A stretch of DNA of 64,000 nucleotides from Roseibium sediminicola (GTDB lineage Bacteria; Pseudomonadota; Alphaproteobacteria; Rhizobiales; Stappiaceae). Positions 51,413 to 60,883 of the stretch are shown one piece after another (positions within the stretch are counted from its first letter, which is position 1; each line of letters starts with the position of its first letter). The stretch covers positions 62,001-126,000 of the forward strand of contig NZ_JALNMJ010000017.1 of the NCBI RefSeq assembly GCF_023156505.1, read 5' to 3'. A program made the position numbers and the translations under genes. The notes beneath the pieces were generated by a model. The model had not been told where the DNA came from and made no database searches. It saw only the letters and a program-made list of their open reading frames with translations.

Positions 51413-52897
51413 ATGACCGATCTGACCAAACTCACCATTGCCGAGGCCCGCGAAGGCCTGAAGAACAAGGACTACACGTCCCTGGAACTGACCGACGCCT
51501 TTATCGGCAACATCGAGGCCGCCAACGCCCAGCTCAACGCCTATGTGACCGTAACCGCAGATCAGGCCCGCGAGATGGCGAAAGCGTCCGACGCGAAGCT
51601 CGCCAAGGGCGAAGGCGGCGCGTTGGAAGGCATTCCGCTCGGCATCAAGGACCTGTTCGCCACCAAGGGCGTGCACACCCAGGCTTGCAGCCACATCCTG
51701 GACGGCTTCAAGCCGCCGTATGAATCCACCGTGACCTCGAACCTGTGGGCCGACGGCGCCGTCATGCTCGGCAAGCTCAACATGGACGAGTTCGCCATGG
51801 GCTCCTCCAACGAGACCTCCTATTACGGCCCTGTGATCAACCCGTGGCGCAAGCAGGGCTCCAACCAGGATCTGGTTCCGGGCGGCTCGTCCGGCGGGTC
51901 CGCGTCCGCAGTTGCAGCGCGCATGTGCATGGGCGCAACCGCCACCGACACCGGCGGCTCGATCCGCCAGCCGGCCGCCTTCACCGGCACCGTCGGCATC
52001 AAGCCGACCTATGGCCGCTGCTCGCGCTGGGGCGTCGTCGCCTTCGCCTCCTCGCTCGACCAGGCCGGACCGATCGCCCACACGGTCCGCGACAGCGCAA
52101 TCCTGCTGAAATCCATGGCTTCCGTCGACCCGAAGGACACCACCTCCGTCGACATCGAGGTGCCGGATTACGAAGCCGCCATCGGCAAGTCGGTAATGGG
52201 CCTGAAGATCGGCATTCCGGCCGAGTACCGCATGGAGGGCATGCCGGGCGAAATCGACGAACTCTGGCAGAAGGGCATCGAATGGCTGAAGGATGCCGGC
52301 GCCGAAATCGTCGACATTGCCATGCCGCACACCAAATACGCCCTGCCGGCCTATTACATCGTCGCCCCGGCGGAAGCCTCGTCCAACCTCGCCCGTTATG
52401 ACGGCGTCCGCTACGGCCTGCGCGTGCCGGGCAAGGACATTGTCGAGATGTACGAGAACACCCGCGCCGAAGGGTTCGGCGAGGAGGTCAAGCGCCGCAT
52501 CCTGATCGGCACCTATGTGCTCTCCGCCGGCTACTATGACGCCTATTACCTGAAGGCCCAGAAGGTGCGCACCCTGATCAAACGCGACTTCGACCTCGCC
52601 TGGGAAAACGGTGTCGACGCCATCCTGACTCCGGCCACCCCGTCGGCCGCCTTCGGCGTCGCCGACCAGGACCTGCATTCCGACCCGGTGAAAATGTACC
52701 TGAACGACATCTTCACCGTGACCGTGAACATGGCCGGCCTACCGGGCATTTCGGTCCCCGCCGGCCTCGACAAGTCCGGCCTGCCGCTTGGCCTGCAGCT
52801 CATCGGCAAGCCCTTCGACGAAAGCACCCTGTTCCAGGTCGGCCAGGTCATCGAAGACGCCGCCGGCTCCTTCGAACCGGAGAAATGGTGGGGCTGA
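51413..52897 (+). CDS. gatA: Asp/Glu-tRNA amidotransferase subunit A
   Basis: A 494-residue amidase that frees ammonia from glutamine for the amidotransferase complex. The Ser-cisSer-Lys triad context is visible: [11 protein letters not shown] (near residue 78), [16 protein letters not shown] (near 157) and [14 protein letters not shown] (near 180). The length is normal. It lies 51 bp after gatC. A family D repeat follows. Confidence 0.97.
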   Translation: MTDLTKLTIAEAREGLKNKDYTSLELTDAFIGNIEAANAQLNAYVTVTADQAREMAKASDAKLAKGEGGALEGIPLGIKDLFATKGVHTQACSHILDGFKPPYESTVTSNLWADGAVMLGKLNMDEFAMGSSNETSYYGPVINPWRKQGSNQDLVPGGSSGGSASAVAARMCMGATATDTGGSIRQPAAFTGTVGIKPTYGRCSRWGVVAFASSLDQAGPIAHTVRDSAILLKSMASVDPKDTTSVDIEVPDYEAAIGKSVMGLKIGIPAEYRMEGMPGEIDELWQKGIEWLKDAGAEIVDIAMPHTKYALPAYYIVAPAEASSNLARYDGVRYGLRVPGKDIVEMYENTRAEGFGEEVKRRILIGTYVLSAGYYDAYYLKAQKVRTLIKRDFDLAWENGVDAILTPATPSAAFGVADQDLHSDPVKMYLNDIFTVTVNMAGLPGISVPAGLDKSGLPLGLQLIGKPFDESTLFQVGQVIEDAAGSFEPEKWWG

Positions 52898-52927
52898 TCC
52901 GGACCTGCCCACGTTCGGGGTTTGGTT

Positions 52928-53085
52928 ACCCCCACCCCTATCCCCTCCCCACAAGGGGGAGGGGGACCACCCGCGGCAATGCTGCGGTGAGATTGGCGGC
53001 GGTTGCCTGACGTTGGCAATGAGTCCGACGGCAAATCGCAGCTGAGTCCCCTTCCCCCTTGTGGGGAAGGGTTAGGGATGGGGGT
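52928..53085. repeat. Family D palindromic repeat unit
   Basis: CCCCACCCCTATCCCCTCCC at the left and the inverted GGGAAGGGTTAGGGATGGGG at the right, with inner CCCCACAAGGGG and CCCCCTTGTGGGG palindromes. It fills most of the gap between gatA and the oxidase gene. Confidence 0.8.
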
Positions 53086-53166
53086 AAACGGCGAAGCCGT
53101 AACTTTAATCCGAAGCCTCCATGAACCGTTACCCAATTCGCTGAAACCTCTGGAAAGAACCGTCCA

Positions 53167-54261
53167 ATGCCTGACATCGAAACCCTCGTGATTGGCGCCG
53201 GTGTCATCGGACTGGCAATCGGCCGGGCGCTGGCGCTCAAGGGCCGGGAAGTGATGGTACTGGAGCGGCACGGGCTGATCGGCTCGGAGACCAGCGCCCG
53301 CAATTCCGAGGTGATCCATGCCGGCATCTATTACCCGCCCGGCAGCCTGAAGGCGAAGCTGTGCCTGCCCGGCAAGCACATGCTTTATGAGTTCTGCGCC
53401 GAGAACGGTATTGCCCATGAGCGCCTGGGCAAGCTGATTGTCGCCGCCGACGAGGCGCAGCTGCCGGAACTGGAACGCCTACACAAGCAGGCCCTGACCG
53501 CGGACCTGACGGACCTCGTCTTCTACGACCGCAAGAAGCTGCAGGAAATCGAGCCGGAGCTCGACTGCGCCGGAGCGCTGTGGTCGCCCTCGACCGGCAT
53601 CATCGACAGCCACGGCTATATGCTTGCCCTGCAGGGAGGGCTGGAAGCCCAGGGCGGCCAGGTCGTGCTCAACAGCACGGTCCGGGAGATCGCGCCCTGT
53701 CCCGATGGTTACAAGGTGACGGTCGTGACCCCGGACGGAGACAGCATGGCCCTCACCTGCCGGGAACTGATCGTCTCCGCCGGTCACGGCGCGCCCGGCC
53801 TGATGGCGGACCTGCCCGGCGCCAACGCACCGAAGGCCTATATCGCCAAGGGCAATTATTTCAAGCTGCAGGGCAAGGCGCCGTTTTCCCGGTTGGTCTA
53901 TCCGGTGCCCGAACCCGGTGGTTCCGGCGTCCACATCACGCTCGACCTGCAGCACCAGGCCCGGTTCGGCCCGGATGTCGAGTGGGTCGAGGACTTTGAT
54001 TTCGAGGTTGATCCTAAACGCGGCGACAAGTTCTACGCCGCGATCCGCAGCTACTGGCCCGGACTGCCGGGCAATTCCCTGATCCCGGATTATTGCGGCT
54101 TCCGGCCGAAAATTTCAGGCCCAGGCGAACCAGCCGCGGATTTCCGCATCGACGGGCCGGAAGCCCATGGGTTGGAAGGTCTGGTTGCCCTATACGGAAT
54201 GGAGTCGCCGGGCCTCACTTCCAGCCTCGCCATCGCGGACGAAGTCGTCGGGCGTCTCTGA
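53167..54261 (+). CDS. FAD-dependent oxidoreductase, L-2-hydroxyglutarate oxidase (LhgO)-like
   Basis: A 364-residue DAO-superfamily flavoprotein. The dinucleotide motif VIGAGVIGLAIGRALA is at residues 8-23. The segments ETSARNSEVIHAGIYYPPGSLKAKLC-like (near 43-67), GIIDSHGYMLALQ (near 145) and the final YGMESPGLTSSLAIADEV match LhgO and related 2-hydroxy-acid oxidases. L-2-hydroxyglutarate is the best guess for substrate. It is monocistronic between a repeat and opgG. Confidence 0.88.
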   Translation: MPDIETLVIGAGVIGLAIGRALALKGREVMVLERHGLIGSETSARNSEVIHAGIYYPPGSLKAKLCLPGKHMLYEFCAENGIAHERLGKLIVAADEAQLPELERLHKQALTADLTDLVFYDRKKLQEIEPELDCAGALWSPSTGIIDSHGYMLALQGGLEAQGGQVVLNSTVREIAPCPDGYKVTVVTPDGDSMALTCRELIVSAGHGAPGLMADLPGANAPKAYIAKGNYFKLQGKAPFSRLVYPVPEPGGSGVHITLDLQHQARFGPDVEWVEDFDFEVDPKRGDKFYAAIRSYWPGLPGNSLIPDYCGFRPKISGPGEPAADFRIDGPEAHGLEGLVALYGMESPGLTSSLAIADEVVGRL

Positions 54262-54464
54262 GACCAGCTGAATTTTTCGTGACCTTTCTGGCAACCAATC
54301 GCTCTCTCAGGTGTTTTCCGGGAGAGCGAACAACCGAGCTTTGTTGCAATGCACAGAAATGCCGTTTTTTGGTCTGGATTTCTCCCTAAAATTGCTGCAG
54401 TGCACGTGCTGACTCATTTTGTGACCCAAAAAGAACATTAATTTCAACATGGTGGGCTAACGTC

Positions 54465-56057
54465 GTGATCAATCGACGCGTATTTCTTTCGGCAACTGCG
54501 CTTGCCGCCGGAGCCTTGTCCGCGGGCGGACTCCCGGGCTTTGCTGCGGCTGAGGAGCTGTCGACACAACCGTCTCAAGCCGATGAGCCCGAGGGTAAGG
54601 CATTCGACTTCGAATCGCTCGTGTCACAGATGAAGGAAAAGGCAGGCCGTTCCTACGAGCCGGCAAGCTCAGAGTTTCCCGAAGTCCTTGCCAAGCTGAC
54701 CTATGACCAGCACCGCGCCATCCGCTTCAATCCAGACCGCTCGCTCTGGAAGGACCAGGGCGGAAACTACCGACTGCAGGCCTTTCATCCCGGCTGGCTG
54801 TTCAAGGAACCGGTTGAACTCTTTGAAGTCGTCGATGGCAAGGCCCGGCCCGTGCATTTCACCGGCGCGGATTTCATCTACGGCGAACCGCTCGTCCCGT
54901 CCGATTTCAAGGACATCGAAATGCCCGGCATTGCCGGCTTCCGTCTGCATCACCCGCTCAACACGCCGGAGTATTTCGACGAGCTGATCGTGTTTTTGGG
55001 CGCGAGTTATTTCCGCTCTCTCGGCAAGGGCAATGTCTACGGCCTGTCCGCAAGGGGCCTGGCGGTCGATACCGCCATTGCCGGACCGGAGGAATTCCCG
55101 CGTTTCAGCCGCTTCTATCTGGAACGTCCGGCCCGCGGCGCCTCGGAAATGCGGCTTTACGCGGAACTGGAGAGCGAACGGGTCACCGGCGCCTACCAGT
55201 TTACCATCAAGCCCGGCGCCAACACCGTGGTGGAAGTGGATGCGCGCATTTTCCTGCGCGACGATGTCCAGCGCCTCGGCATTGCGCCGCTGACCTCGAT
55301 GTTCCTGTTCGGCGAGAACGACCGGGTCGGTTTCGACGACTACCGTCCGGAAGTGCACGACAACGACGGGCTCCTGATCCTGCGCCGCAACGGCCAGCGA
55401 CTGTGGCGCCCATTGCGCAATCCGGACGCGCTTGCCCTGTCCTTCTTTGCGGAGGAGGCTCCCGCCGGCTTCGGCCTGCTGCAGCGGGACCGCTCCTTCG
55501 ATCATTATCAGGACACGGAAGCCAAATATCAGCGCCGCCCGTCGCTCTGGATCGAACCGGTCAACGACTGGGGCAAGGGTCAGGTGATGCTGGCCGAAAT
55601 TCCCGCCGACAAGGAAATTCACGACAACATTGTCGCCTTCTGGGTGCCGGAAGCGGGAACCGAAGCAGGCTCTGAACACCGGTTTACCTACCGCATGATC
55701 TGGGGCCGCGATCCGGAGCCCGGTACGGAACTCGCCAAGGTGGTGGCGACCGGCACCGGCCACGGCGGCGCTGCCGCCTCCGACCCGGATCCGAAACTCC
55801 GGAAATTCGTGGTCGAGTTCGGCGGCGACGCGCTATCCGGCCTTGGCGCGGACGCCCCGGTGGAGCCCCGGCTGTCGCTGCAGAAAGGCTCGGTCAAACA
55901 CAGCTTCGTCCAACGCCTAGAGGGCGGCACCTGGCGGGCGGTTCTCGATATCGAACGGGATGACGAGGAAATCCCGGTCGAGTTCATTCTGGCGCTGCAA
56001 TTGAACGGCGCCGACATCACGGAAACCTGGATGTATCAGTGGAGTGGACAATCATGA
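54465..56057 (+). CDS. opgG: Periplasmic glucan biosynthesis protein OpgG/MdoG family
   Basis: A 530-residue periplasmic protein needed for osmoregulated periplasmic glucan synthesis or branching. The N-terminus has a twin-arginine-type signal (NRRVFLSATALAAG, cleavage near residue 29), more like OpgD than E. coli OpgG. Family stretches include YDQHRAIRFNPDRSLWKD near 85-102, the HPGWLFKEPV segment near 108, RGLAVDTA, LTSMFLFGEN near 280 and EVHDNDGLLILRRNG near 298. The start is GTG 54465. It overlaps the next small gene as ATGA. Confidence 0.92.
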   Translation: MINRRVFLSATALAAGALSAGGLPGFAAAEELSTQPSQADEPEGKAFDFESLVSQMKEKAGRSYEPASSEFPEVLAKLTYDQHRAIRFNPDRSLWKDQGGNYRLQAFHPGWLFKEPVELFEVVDGKARPVHFTGADFIYGEPLVPSDFKDIEMPGIAGFRLHHPLNTPEYFDELIVFLGASYFRSLGKGNVYGLSARGLAVDTAIAGPEEFPRFSRFYLERPARGASEMRLYAELESERVTGAYQFTIKPGANTVVEVDARIFLRDDVQRLGIAPLTSMFLFGENDRVGFDDYRPEVHDNDGLLILRRNGQRLWRPLRNPDALALSFFAEEAPAGFGLLQRDRSFDHYQDTEAKYQRRPSLWIEPVNDWGKGQVMLAEIPADKEIHDNIVAFWVPEAGTEAGSEHRFTYRMIWGRDPEPGTELAKVVATGTGHGGAAASDPDPKLRKFVVEFGGDALSGLGADAPVEPRLSLQKGSVKHSFVQRLEGGTWRAVLDIERDDEEIPVEFILALQLNGADITETWMYQWSGQS

Positions 56058-56437
56058 TGAGACAGGAGAACACCGATTTCGGCAGTTCACCAACAGGCCT
56101 GCCGCAGTCCTTGGGCTCTGAAATCAGAGCCGTTCTGAAGCGTCCGGATCTCACGGACGAAACCTTGCTGGCAGCCCTGGACAGGGACACCTTCCCCGTG
56201 ACCGCGTGTCTTTCCCTGAGCGACTTCAAACGCGGCCTTGGCCAGCCGGAGCAGCGCTTGCGGCTGATCCGGTGCCTGGCGGTTCCGGCGCCGCAGCACG
56301 GTCTTGAAATGCCCGAACACGACCTCAACCCGCCGCTTGGCGTCCGCATGGCGCCGTTTGTACGCCTGTGGCAACGGCTCCAGCCCGCCGCACGCGCGCA
56401 GATGAAACAGGTCCCGGTGACGGCGCGGAACCAATAA
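56054..56437 (+). CDS. Small cytoplasmic protein between opgG and opgH
   Basis: A 127-residue soluble protein, not recognised as a family. It overlaps the opgG stop and ends one base before the opgH start, so it is clearly part of the operon. E. coli OpgH has an N-terminal cytoplasmic region of about 140 residues that the OpgH here lacks. This protein has a similar size and position, and its last part (FVRLWQRLQPAARAQMKQVP) faintly recalls that region. It may be a detached OpgH N-domain; this is inference. Confidence 0.65.
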   Translation: MMRQENTDFGSSPTGLPQSLGSEIRAVLKRPDLTDETLLAALDRDTFPVTACLSLSDFKRGLGQPEQRLRLIRCLAVPAPQHGLEMPEHDLNPPLGVRMAPFVRLWQRLQPAARAQMKQVPVTARNQ

Positions 56438-56438
56438 A

Positions 56439-58193
56439 ATGTCCCGGATCACGGCTCTTGCGTTGACCGTCATCTTCCGGCGGCTGGCCATGCTGATCAT
56501 CGCGCTCTGCCTGACCATCGCCGCGTCCTTCCTGTTCGCGACGGTGGTTCAGGCGGACGGCTTCGACTGGCTCGACGTGGTCCGAATAGCGCTCATGGCA
56601 ATTGCCGCCTTCTGGCTCGCCTGGGGCGGCTGCATCGCCCTTTTCGGCATTCTGTTCCCGCCGGAAGCCCCGCCGCGCGGTCCGTCCCTGCCCGAGGGCC
56701 GTACCGCCATCCTGCTTCCGATCTACAATGAGGCAACCGCACCGGTCTTTGCCCGTCTGGAAGCGATCATGCGCTCCGTCGACCAGTTGCGCGCCCGGGA
56801 CCGGTTCGATTTTCATGTGCTCTCGGACACCACCAAACTGGACGTCGCGGCCAGGGAACAGGCTGCCTATCACCGGCTGCTGACGAAACGCGGCGCGGGT
56901 GGCCGGCTGTTCTACCGCCGGCGCGAGAAGAACATCGGCCGCAAGGCCGGCAACATTGCCGACTTTCTGACAACGTCCGGCGGCGCCTACGACTACATGC
57001 TCGTGCTGGACGCCGACAGCCTGATGGACGGCGACACCATTCTGGAAATGGTCCGCCGCCTGGAGGCAGATCCGCGCCTCGGCCTGCTGCAGTCCCTGCC
57101 GCGGATCATCGGCCTCAACACCCTGTTCGGCCGGCTTCTGCAATTCGCAACCAGTCTTTACGGCCCTTATTTTGCGCGCGGCCTGGCCTCCGTTCAGGGC
57201 CGCGAAGGCGCCTTTTGGGGCCACAATGCCCTGATCCGCACAAGAGCCTTCGCCGCATCCTGCGGCATGGCGCCCCTCACCGGCACACCGCCCTTTGGCG
57301 GGCATATCCTCAGCCACGACACGGTCGAGGCCGCGCTTCTGGCACGCGACGGCTGGACCGTCCGGCTCGATCCGGACCTGACGGGGTCCTATGAGGAAGC
57401 GCCGGCCAACATGGTCGACTATGCCAAGCGCGACCGGCGCTGGTGCCAGGGCAATTTACAGCACAGCCGCATCATGGCCGCGCCAAGATTGCGGTTCTGG
57501 AGCCGGATCTCGATCCTGCAGGGGATCTTCGCCTATCTGGCCTCGCCGATCTGGCTGGTGTTCCTGCTGACCAGCTTGGCCGCGCCGCTGGTGGCCTCGC
57601 CGCCGGTCTATTTCGATGGCCGCTCGCTGTTCCCGGTCTTTCCGCATCCGGAGACCGCGACCGCCCTGGCGCTGCTGTTCGGCCTGGTCGCGCTGCTGAT
57701 CCTGCCCAAGCTGCTGTTGACGATCCGGGTGCTGCTCAGCGGCGAGGCCCGCGGCTTCGGCGGCGCTCGGGGTGTTGCTATAGGTTTCCTTCTTGAAACC
57801 CTTTTGACCTCGATCCTGGCGCCGATCCACATGATGTTTCACTGCCGGTCCGTTTTCCAGGTTGTCATCGGTGCCGACAGCGGCTGGCCGACGGCTGACC
57901 GCGACGACGGCTCGCTACCGCTCACCGCGGCTCTCTCCGCCACCTGGTGGATGGTGCTGACCGGCGTGGCCGCGATCGCCTTTTCCCATGAATATGTGCC
58001 GGAGCTGTTCTATTGGCTGCTGCCCGTCGCCCTGCCGCTGGTCGCAGCCCCGCTCCTGGTCTGGCTGACGGCGTCCGTCTGGCTCGGCCGGCTGACGCGC
58101 AGGCTCGGCCTCTTTACCGTTCCGACCGACACATGTCCGGTCCCGGTCGCCGACGACATGCGCCAGGCGCTCGAGGAGATGGCGGTGGCGTGA
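56439..58193 (+). CDS. opgH: Glucan glucosyltransferase OpgH/MdoH family (short form)
   Basis: A 584-residue inner-membrane GT2-type glycosyltransferase that builds the periplasmic glucan backbone from UDP-glucose. Two N-terminal helices (about 10-35 and 45-70) precede the catalytic domain: AILLPIYNEATAPVF near 90, HVLSDTTKLD near 126, YMLVLDADSLMDGD near 185, GHILSHDTVEAALLARDGW near 288 and KRDRRWCQGN near 330. Six or so helices follow. It is about 260 residues shorter than E. coli OpgH, missing the N-terminal cytoplasmic and the long C-terminal part. Confidence 0.93.
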   Translation: MSRITALALTVIFRRLAMLIIALCLTIAASFLFATVVQADGFDWLDVVRIALMAIAAFWLAWGGCIALFGILFPPEAPPRGPSLPEGRTAILLPIYNEATAPVFARLEAIMRSVDQLRARDRFDFHVLSDTTKLDVAAREQAAYHRLLTKRGAGGRLFYRRREKNIGRKAGNIADFLTTSGGAYDYMLVLDADSLMDGDTILEMVRRLEADPRLGLLQSLPRIIGLNTLFGRLLQFATSLYGPYFARGLASVQGREGAFWGHNALIRTRAFAASCGMAPLTGTPPFGGHILSHDTVEAALLARDGWTVRLDPDLTGSYEEAPANMVDYAKRDRRWCQGNLQHSRIMAAPRLRFWSRISILQGIFAYLASPIWLVFLLTSLAAPLVASPPVYFDGRSLFPVFPHPETATALALLFGLVALLILPKLLLTIRVLLSGEARGFGGARGVAIGFLLETLLTSILAPIHMMFHCRSVFQVVIGADSGWPTADRDDGSLPLTAALSATWWMVLTGVAAIAFSHEYVPELFYWLLPVALPLVAAPLLVWLTASVWLGRLTRRLGLFTVPTDTCPVPVADDMRQALEEMAVA

Positions 58194-58231
58194 TATTGAA
58201 CACGTCAAACTTCAAACGGCAACCTCTCCGG

Positions 58232-58360
58232 CGTCATCCCGGACGCAGCGAAGCGAAGATCCGGGACCGGAGAGCCAAGGATTTTGAGATGCGGGCACAC
58301 TGAGCGAACTACGCAAGTGGCTCCCCGGTCCCGGCTCGCGCTGCGCTTGGCCGGGAAGGC
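58232..58360. repeat. Family A palindromic repeat unit
   Basis: Bounded by GTCATCCCGGAC and CTTGGCCGGGAAGGCGATGG, with internal GGGACCGGAGAGCC / GGCTCCCCGGTCCCGG inverted pair, like the unit at 24651. Confidence 0.72.
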
Positions 58361-58417
58361 GATGGAGAGGTTGGGGCCTGCGGCGATTATCGGATTTTCA
58401 AAGTCCCCTCGAGACGA

Positions 58418-58768
58418 TCAGTGCACCCGACCGCTTTCGGCTTCCAGGATACCGTCGGCATCGAGGCCCGCGATGGGAAGGCGCGTGTCGGTCGGCACGT
58501 CGCCGGAGAGCTGCAGGGCAAGGTAACGGCCACAGCAGACCCGTAGGAAACTGGTGAAATTGCCGAGGTCATGGCCGGCATCGATGCTCTCGTGATGCAA
58601 CCTGGTGATCAGCTGGACCACATTCATGCCGTCACGCGCGGCGATCTCGTCGAGCACTTTCCAGAAGAATGTTTCCAGGCGCACGGACGTCACCATGCCG
58701 TCGATCCGGAGCGACTTGGTCGTGCTCTCCCACAGCGCCGGATCCGCGTCGATGAACAATTTGCACAT
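58418..58768 (-). CDS. Ribbon-helix-helix domain protein
   Basis: A 116-residue protein of the alphaproteobacterial RHH_4 type: TKSLRIDGMVTSVRLETFFWKVLDEIAARDGM-like order, in which SVRLETFFWKVLDEIA is the ribbon and first helix (near 28-43), then VVQLITRLHHESIDAGHDLGNFTSFLRVCCGRYL. It is probably a small DNA-binding or arylsulfate-related regulator of unknown target. The start at ATG 58768 is fixed by GGAGG; longer readings go into repeats. Confidence 0.82.
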   Translation of the reverse strand: MCKLFIDADPALWESTTKSLRIDGMVTSVRLETFFWKVLDEIAARDGMNVVQLITRLHHESIDAGHDLGNFTSFLRVCCGRYLALQLSGDVPTDTRLPIAGLDADGILEAESGRVH

Positions 58769-58856
58769 GCCGGTTTCCTCCGTGTTTTCCGAGTTTCTGG
58801 TTTTTCGCACGTTTTTCATTGCGGCGAGGACATATGCCTTCGATACGCGTGCAGCC

Positions 58857-59023
58857 TAATCCCCTTCCCCCTTGTGGGGAAGGGAACCGCATGCACAGTC
58901 TTCGCCAAATAACACCGCGTCATCCTGAGGAGGACCGCAAGGTCCGTCTCGAAGGATCGGCAACACACTCAGGAACAAGTGGCCGATACTTCGCGGCAGC
59001 GCTTCGCGCTTCCTCAGGATGAC
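58857..59023. repeat. Family D half unit followed by family B unit
   Basis: A half unit of family D (58857-58890, AATCCCCTTCCCCCTTGTGG) is followed by a full family B unit (58919-59023) bounded by GTCATCCTGAGGAGGACC and CTTCCTCAGGATGAC. Gene-free gap 58769-59056. Confidence 0.75.
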
Positions 59024-59056
59024 GCTGTGTTTTCAGCAGGTGCTGCTTGCCCTGCT

Positions 59057-59650
59057 TTACGCCGCCAGCGCCCCGGCGGCTTCGCCCTTCAGCACGGCGT
59101 TGAACTGGGAGAGCCAGGCCGGATGGGCCGGCCAGGCAGGCGCGGTGACCAGGTTGCCATCGGTGACGGCGCCGTCGATGGCGATGTCGGCATAGGTGGC
59201 CCCGGCCAGTTCCACTTCCGGCCGGCAGGCCGGATAGGCGGAGACGGTCCGGCCATTGATGACCTTGGCGGCGGTCAGGATCTGCGCGCCGTGGCAAATG
59301 GCGGCAACCGGCTTGTTTTCGTCCATGAAATGTTTGACGGCGGCAAGAACCGCTGCGTCGAGACGCAGATATTCCGGCGCCCGGCCGCCCGGGATCAACA
59401 GCGCATCATAGGCGGCGACGTCGACTTCAGCGAAGGTCGCGTTCAGCGTGAAATTGTGGCCGCGCTTTTCCGTATAGGTCTGGTCACCCTCGAAATCGTG
59501 GATGCAGGTGGCGACGGTATCGCCGGCCTTCTTGCCAGGGCAGACAGCGTCGACCTCATAGCCCATGGCCAACAGCGTCTGGAACGGCACCATGGTTTCA
59601 TAGTCCTCAGTGAAGTCCCCGGTGATCATCAGGATCTTTTTCGCACTCAT
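59057..59650 (-). CDS. DJ-1/PfpI family protein
   Basis: A 197-residue protein of the DJ-1/PfpI fold. The nucleophile elbow is [13 protein letters not shown] near residues 115-127, with Cys118 as candidate nucleophile; the acidic partner and [14 protein letters not shown] (near 85-98) are present. Relatives are proteases, glyoxalases/deglycases or chaperones, and the sub-type cannot be fixed by eye. The length is normal. It is monocistronic, between repeat-rich gaps. Confidence 0.88.
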   Translation of the reverse strand: MSAKKILMITGDFTEDYETMVPFQTLLAMGYEVDAVCPGKKAGDTVATCIHDFEGDQTYTEKRGHNFTLNATFAEVDVAAYDALLIPGGRAPEYLRLDAAVLAAVKHFMDENKPVAAICHGAQILTAAKVINGRTVSAYPACRPEVELAGATYADIAIDGAVTDGNLVTAPAWPAHPAWLSQFNAVLKGEAAGALAA

Positions 59651-59791
59651 GCTCTGTCCTCCAGCTTGGCAAAAAGCGATGCCGAAACGCTAGCAGGCAA
59701 AGGGATTGAGCGGGTATTAGGCGGGTACTACAGGGCAAAATTGGCGGAAACGGCAGGGCTTTTTGGTTTCTGCCCCCCCATCTCCCTCGGT

Positions 59792-59908
59792 GTCACCCCG
59801 GACAAGCGCAGCGCCGATCCGGGGCTCACTCGCAAATCAACTTGTCAAAGCCAACAAGGCTCTGGAAACGAGTAGGCCCCGGGTCTCGCTTTGCTCGCCC
59901 GGGGTGAC
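59792..59908. repeat. Family A palindromic repeat unit
   Basis: Bounded by GTCACCCCGGAC and GCTCGCCCGGGGTGAC, with an extra CGGGGTGACACTGAA copy immediately to the right (to about 59930). It lies in the 342-bp gap 59651-59992, which otherwise shows no gene. Confidence 0.75.
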
Positions 59909-59992
59909 ACTGAACCGGGGTGACACTGAATATGAGGCAGCGCCGATTTCTTTTTAGCCCCCCCCAAGCAAAAGGGCCTGTTCGCCTTCGCA

Positions 59993-60628
59993 TCACGCCG
60001 CCCGCAAAGACGAACGCTGTGGATTTGCCTGCGACAGCACCAAACCGATCCGGATCATCCAGAGATAAAGAAGCGCCTCCAGCAGCCGCTGAAACAGACC
60101 TGCATGGCCTTCGGACACGAGCATGCCGGCGAGGAGCCCAGTGCCGGTGAGCAGACCGGCGACCTCCAGCCCTCTCGGCAACGAATGTTTCCCCGCCCGG
60201 TTCAGTCCGGCCGAGATCAGGAAAAGGCCGCACAGGCCGGCGGCATAGGCAGCCATGCCGGCACTGACATGGATCAGATGCGACCGGGTCGGATCCACCG
60301 GGCGGCACTCGAAATCGCAGGGAAAGAAGGCTGCCGTCATCAGAAGGCCCGCATAGACCAGCATCAGGATCAGCCCGGCCAGCGCCAGGCGATTGCGGGT
60401 GACTTTCCTTGCCGCCAGTCCCAAAAACAGAAGGACCCAGATCTCGGCCCCGGCAAAGACGAACACATTCACCAAGGCCCCGCGCGCCGTTCCCGACGCA
60501 CCAAGTTCACTCATGAATTGGGAGAGATGGCTGTAGCCCGGGTAAAAATGCCCGGCGATCAGAACACCACAGGCGAGCCAGAGGAAACTGACGACCGGCA
60601 ACAGGACGAGTGGATTCGGCTTGATCAT
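59993..60628 (-). CDS. DUF998 membrane protein
   Basis: A 211-residue inner-membrane protein with six hydrophobic segments. The DUF998 opening is visible: LACGVLIAGHFYPGYSHLSQFMSELGASG (near residues 18-46) and FFPCDFECRPVDPTRSHLIHVSAGM near 100-124, with conserved acidic and Cys residues. The family has no known activity. The 255 bp upstream to the aldolase gene hold only decayed repeat sequence. Confidence 0.82.
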   Translation of the reverse strand: MIKPNPLVLLPVVSFLWLACGVLIAGHFYPGYSHLSQFMSELGASGTARGALVNVFVFAGAEIWVLLFLGLAARKVTRNRLALAGLILMLVYAGLLMTAAFFPCDFECRPVDPTRSHLIHVSAGMAAYAAGLCGLFLISAGLNRAGKHSLPRGLEVAGLLTGTGLLAGMLVSEGHAGLFQRLLEALLYLWMIRIGLVLSQANPQRSSLRAA

Positions 60629-60883
60629 GAACGATGCTTAGCACACCGCCTGATTGCAATCAGTGAGATTTCAGCCGGGTTTCCGCTTTCCTTCGATCCG
60701 CGAGAGCAAATTCAAGAACGGCATCGCCCTCTTCACTTGTGATCCCGCGAAAGCGAAGACCCAGGACACCGTGAGCAATCGTTTTGTTCACGTCGCCAGC
60801 AACACCGCGTGCTGGGTCCCGGTCTTGCCGCTAGCGCGGCAAACCGCGATGACAATCGGACAGGCGTGTGCCGGTGACCGGGA

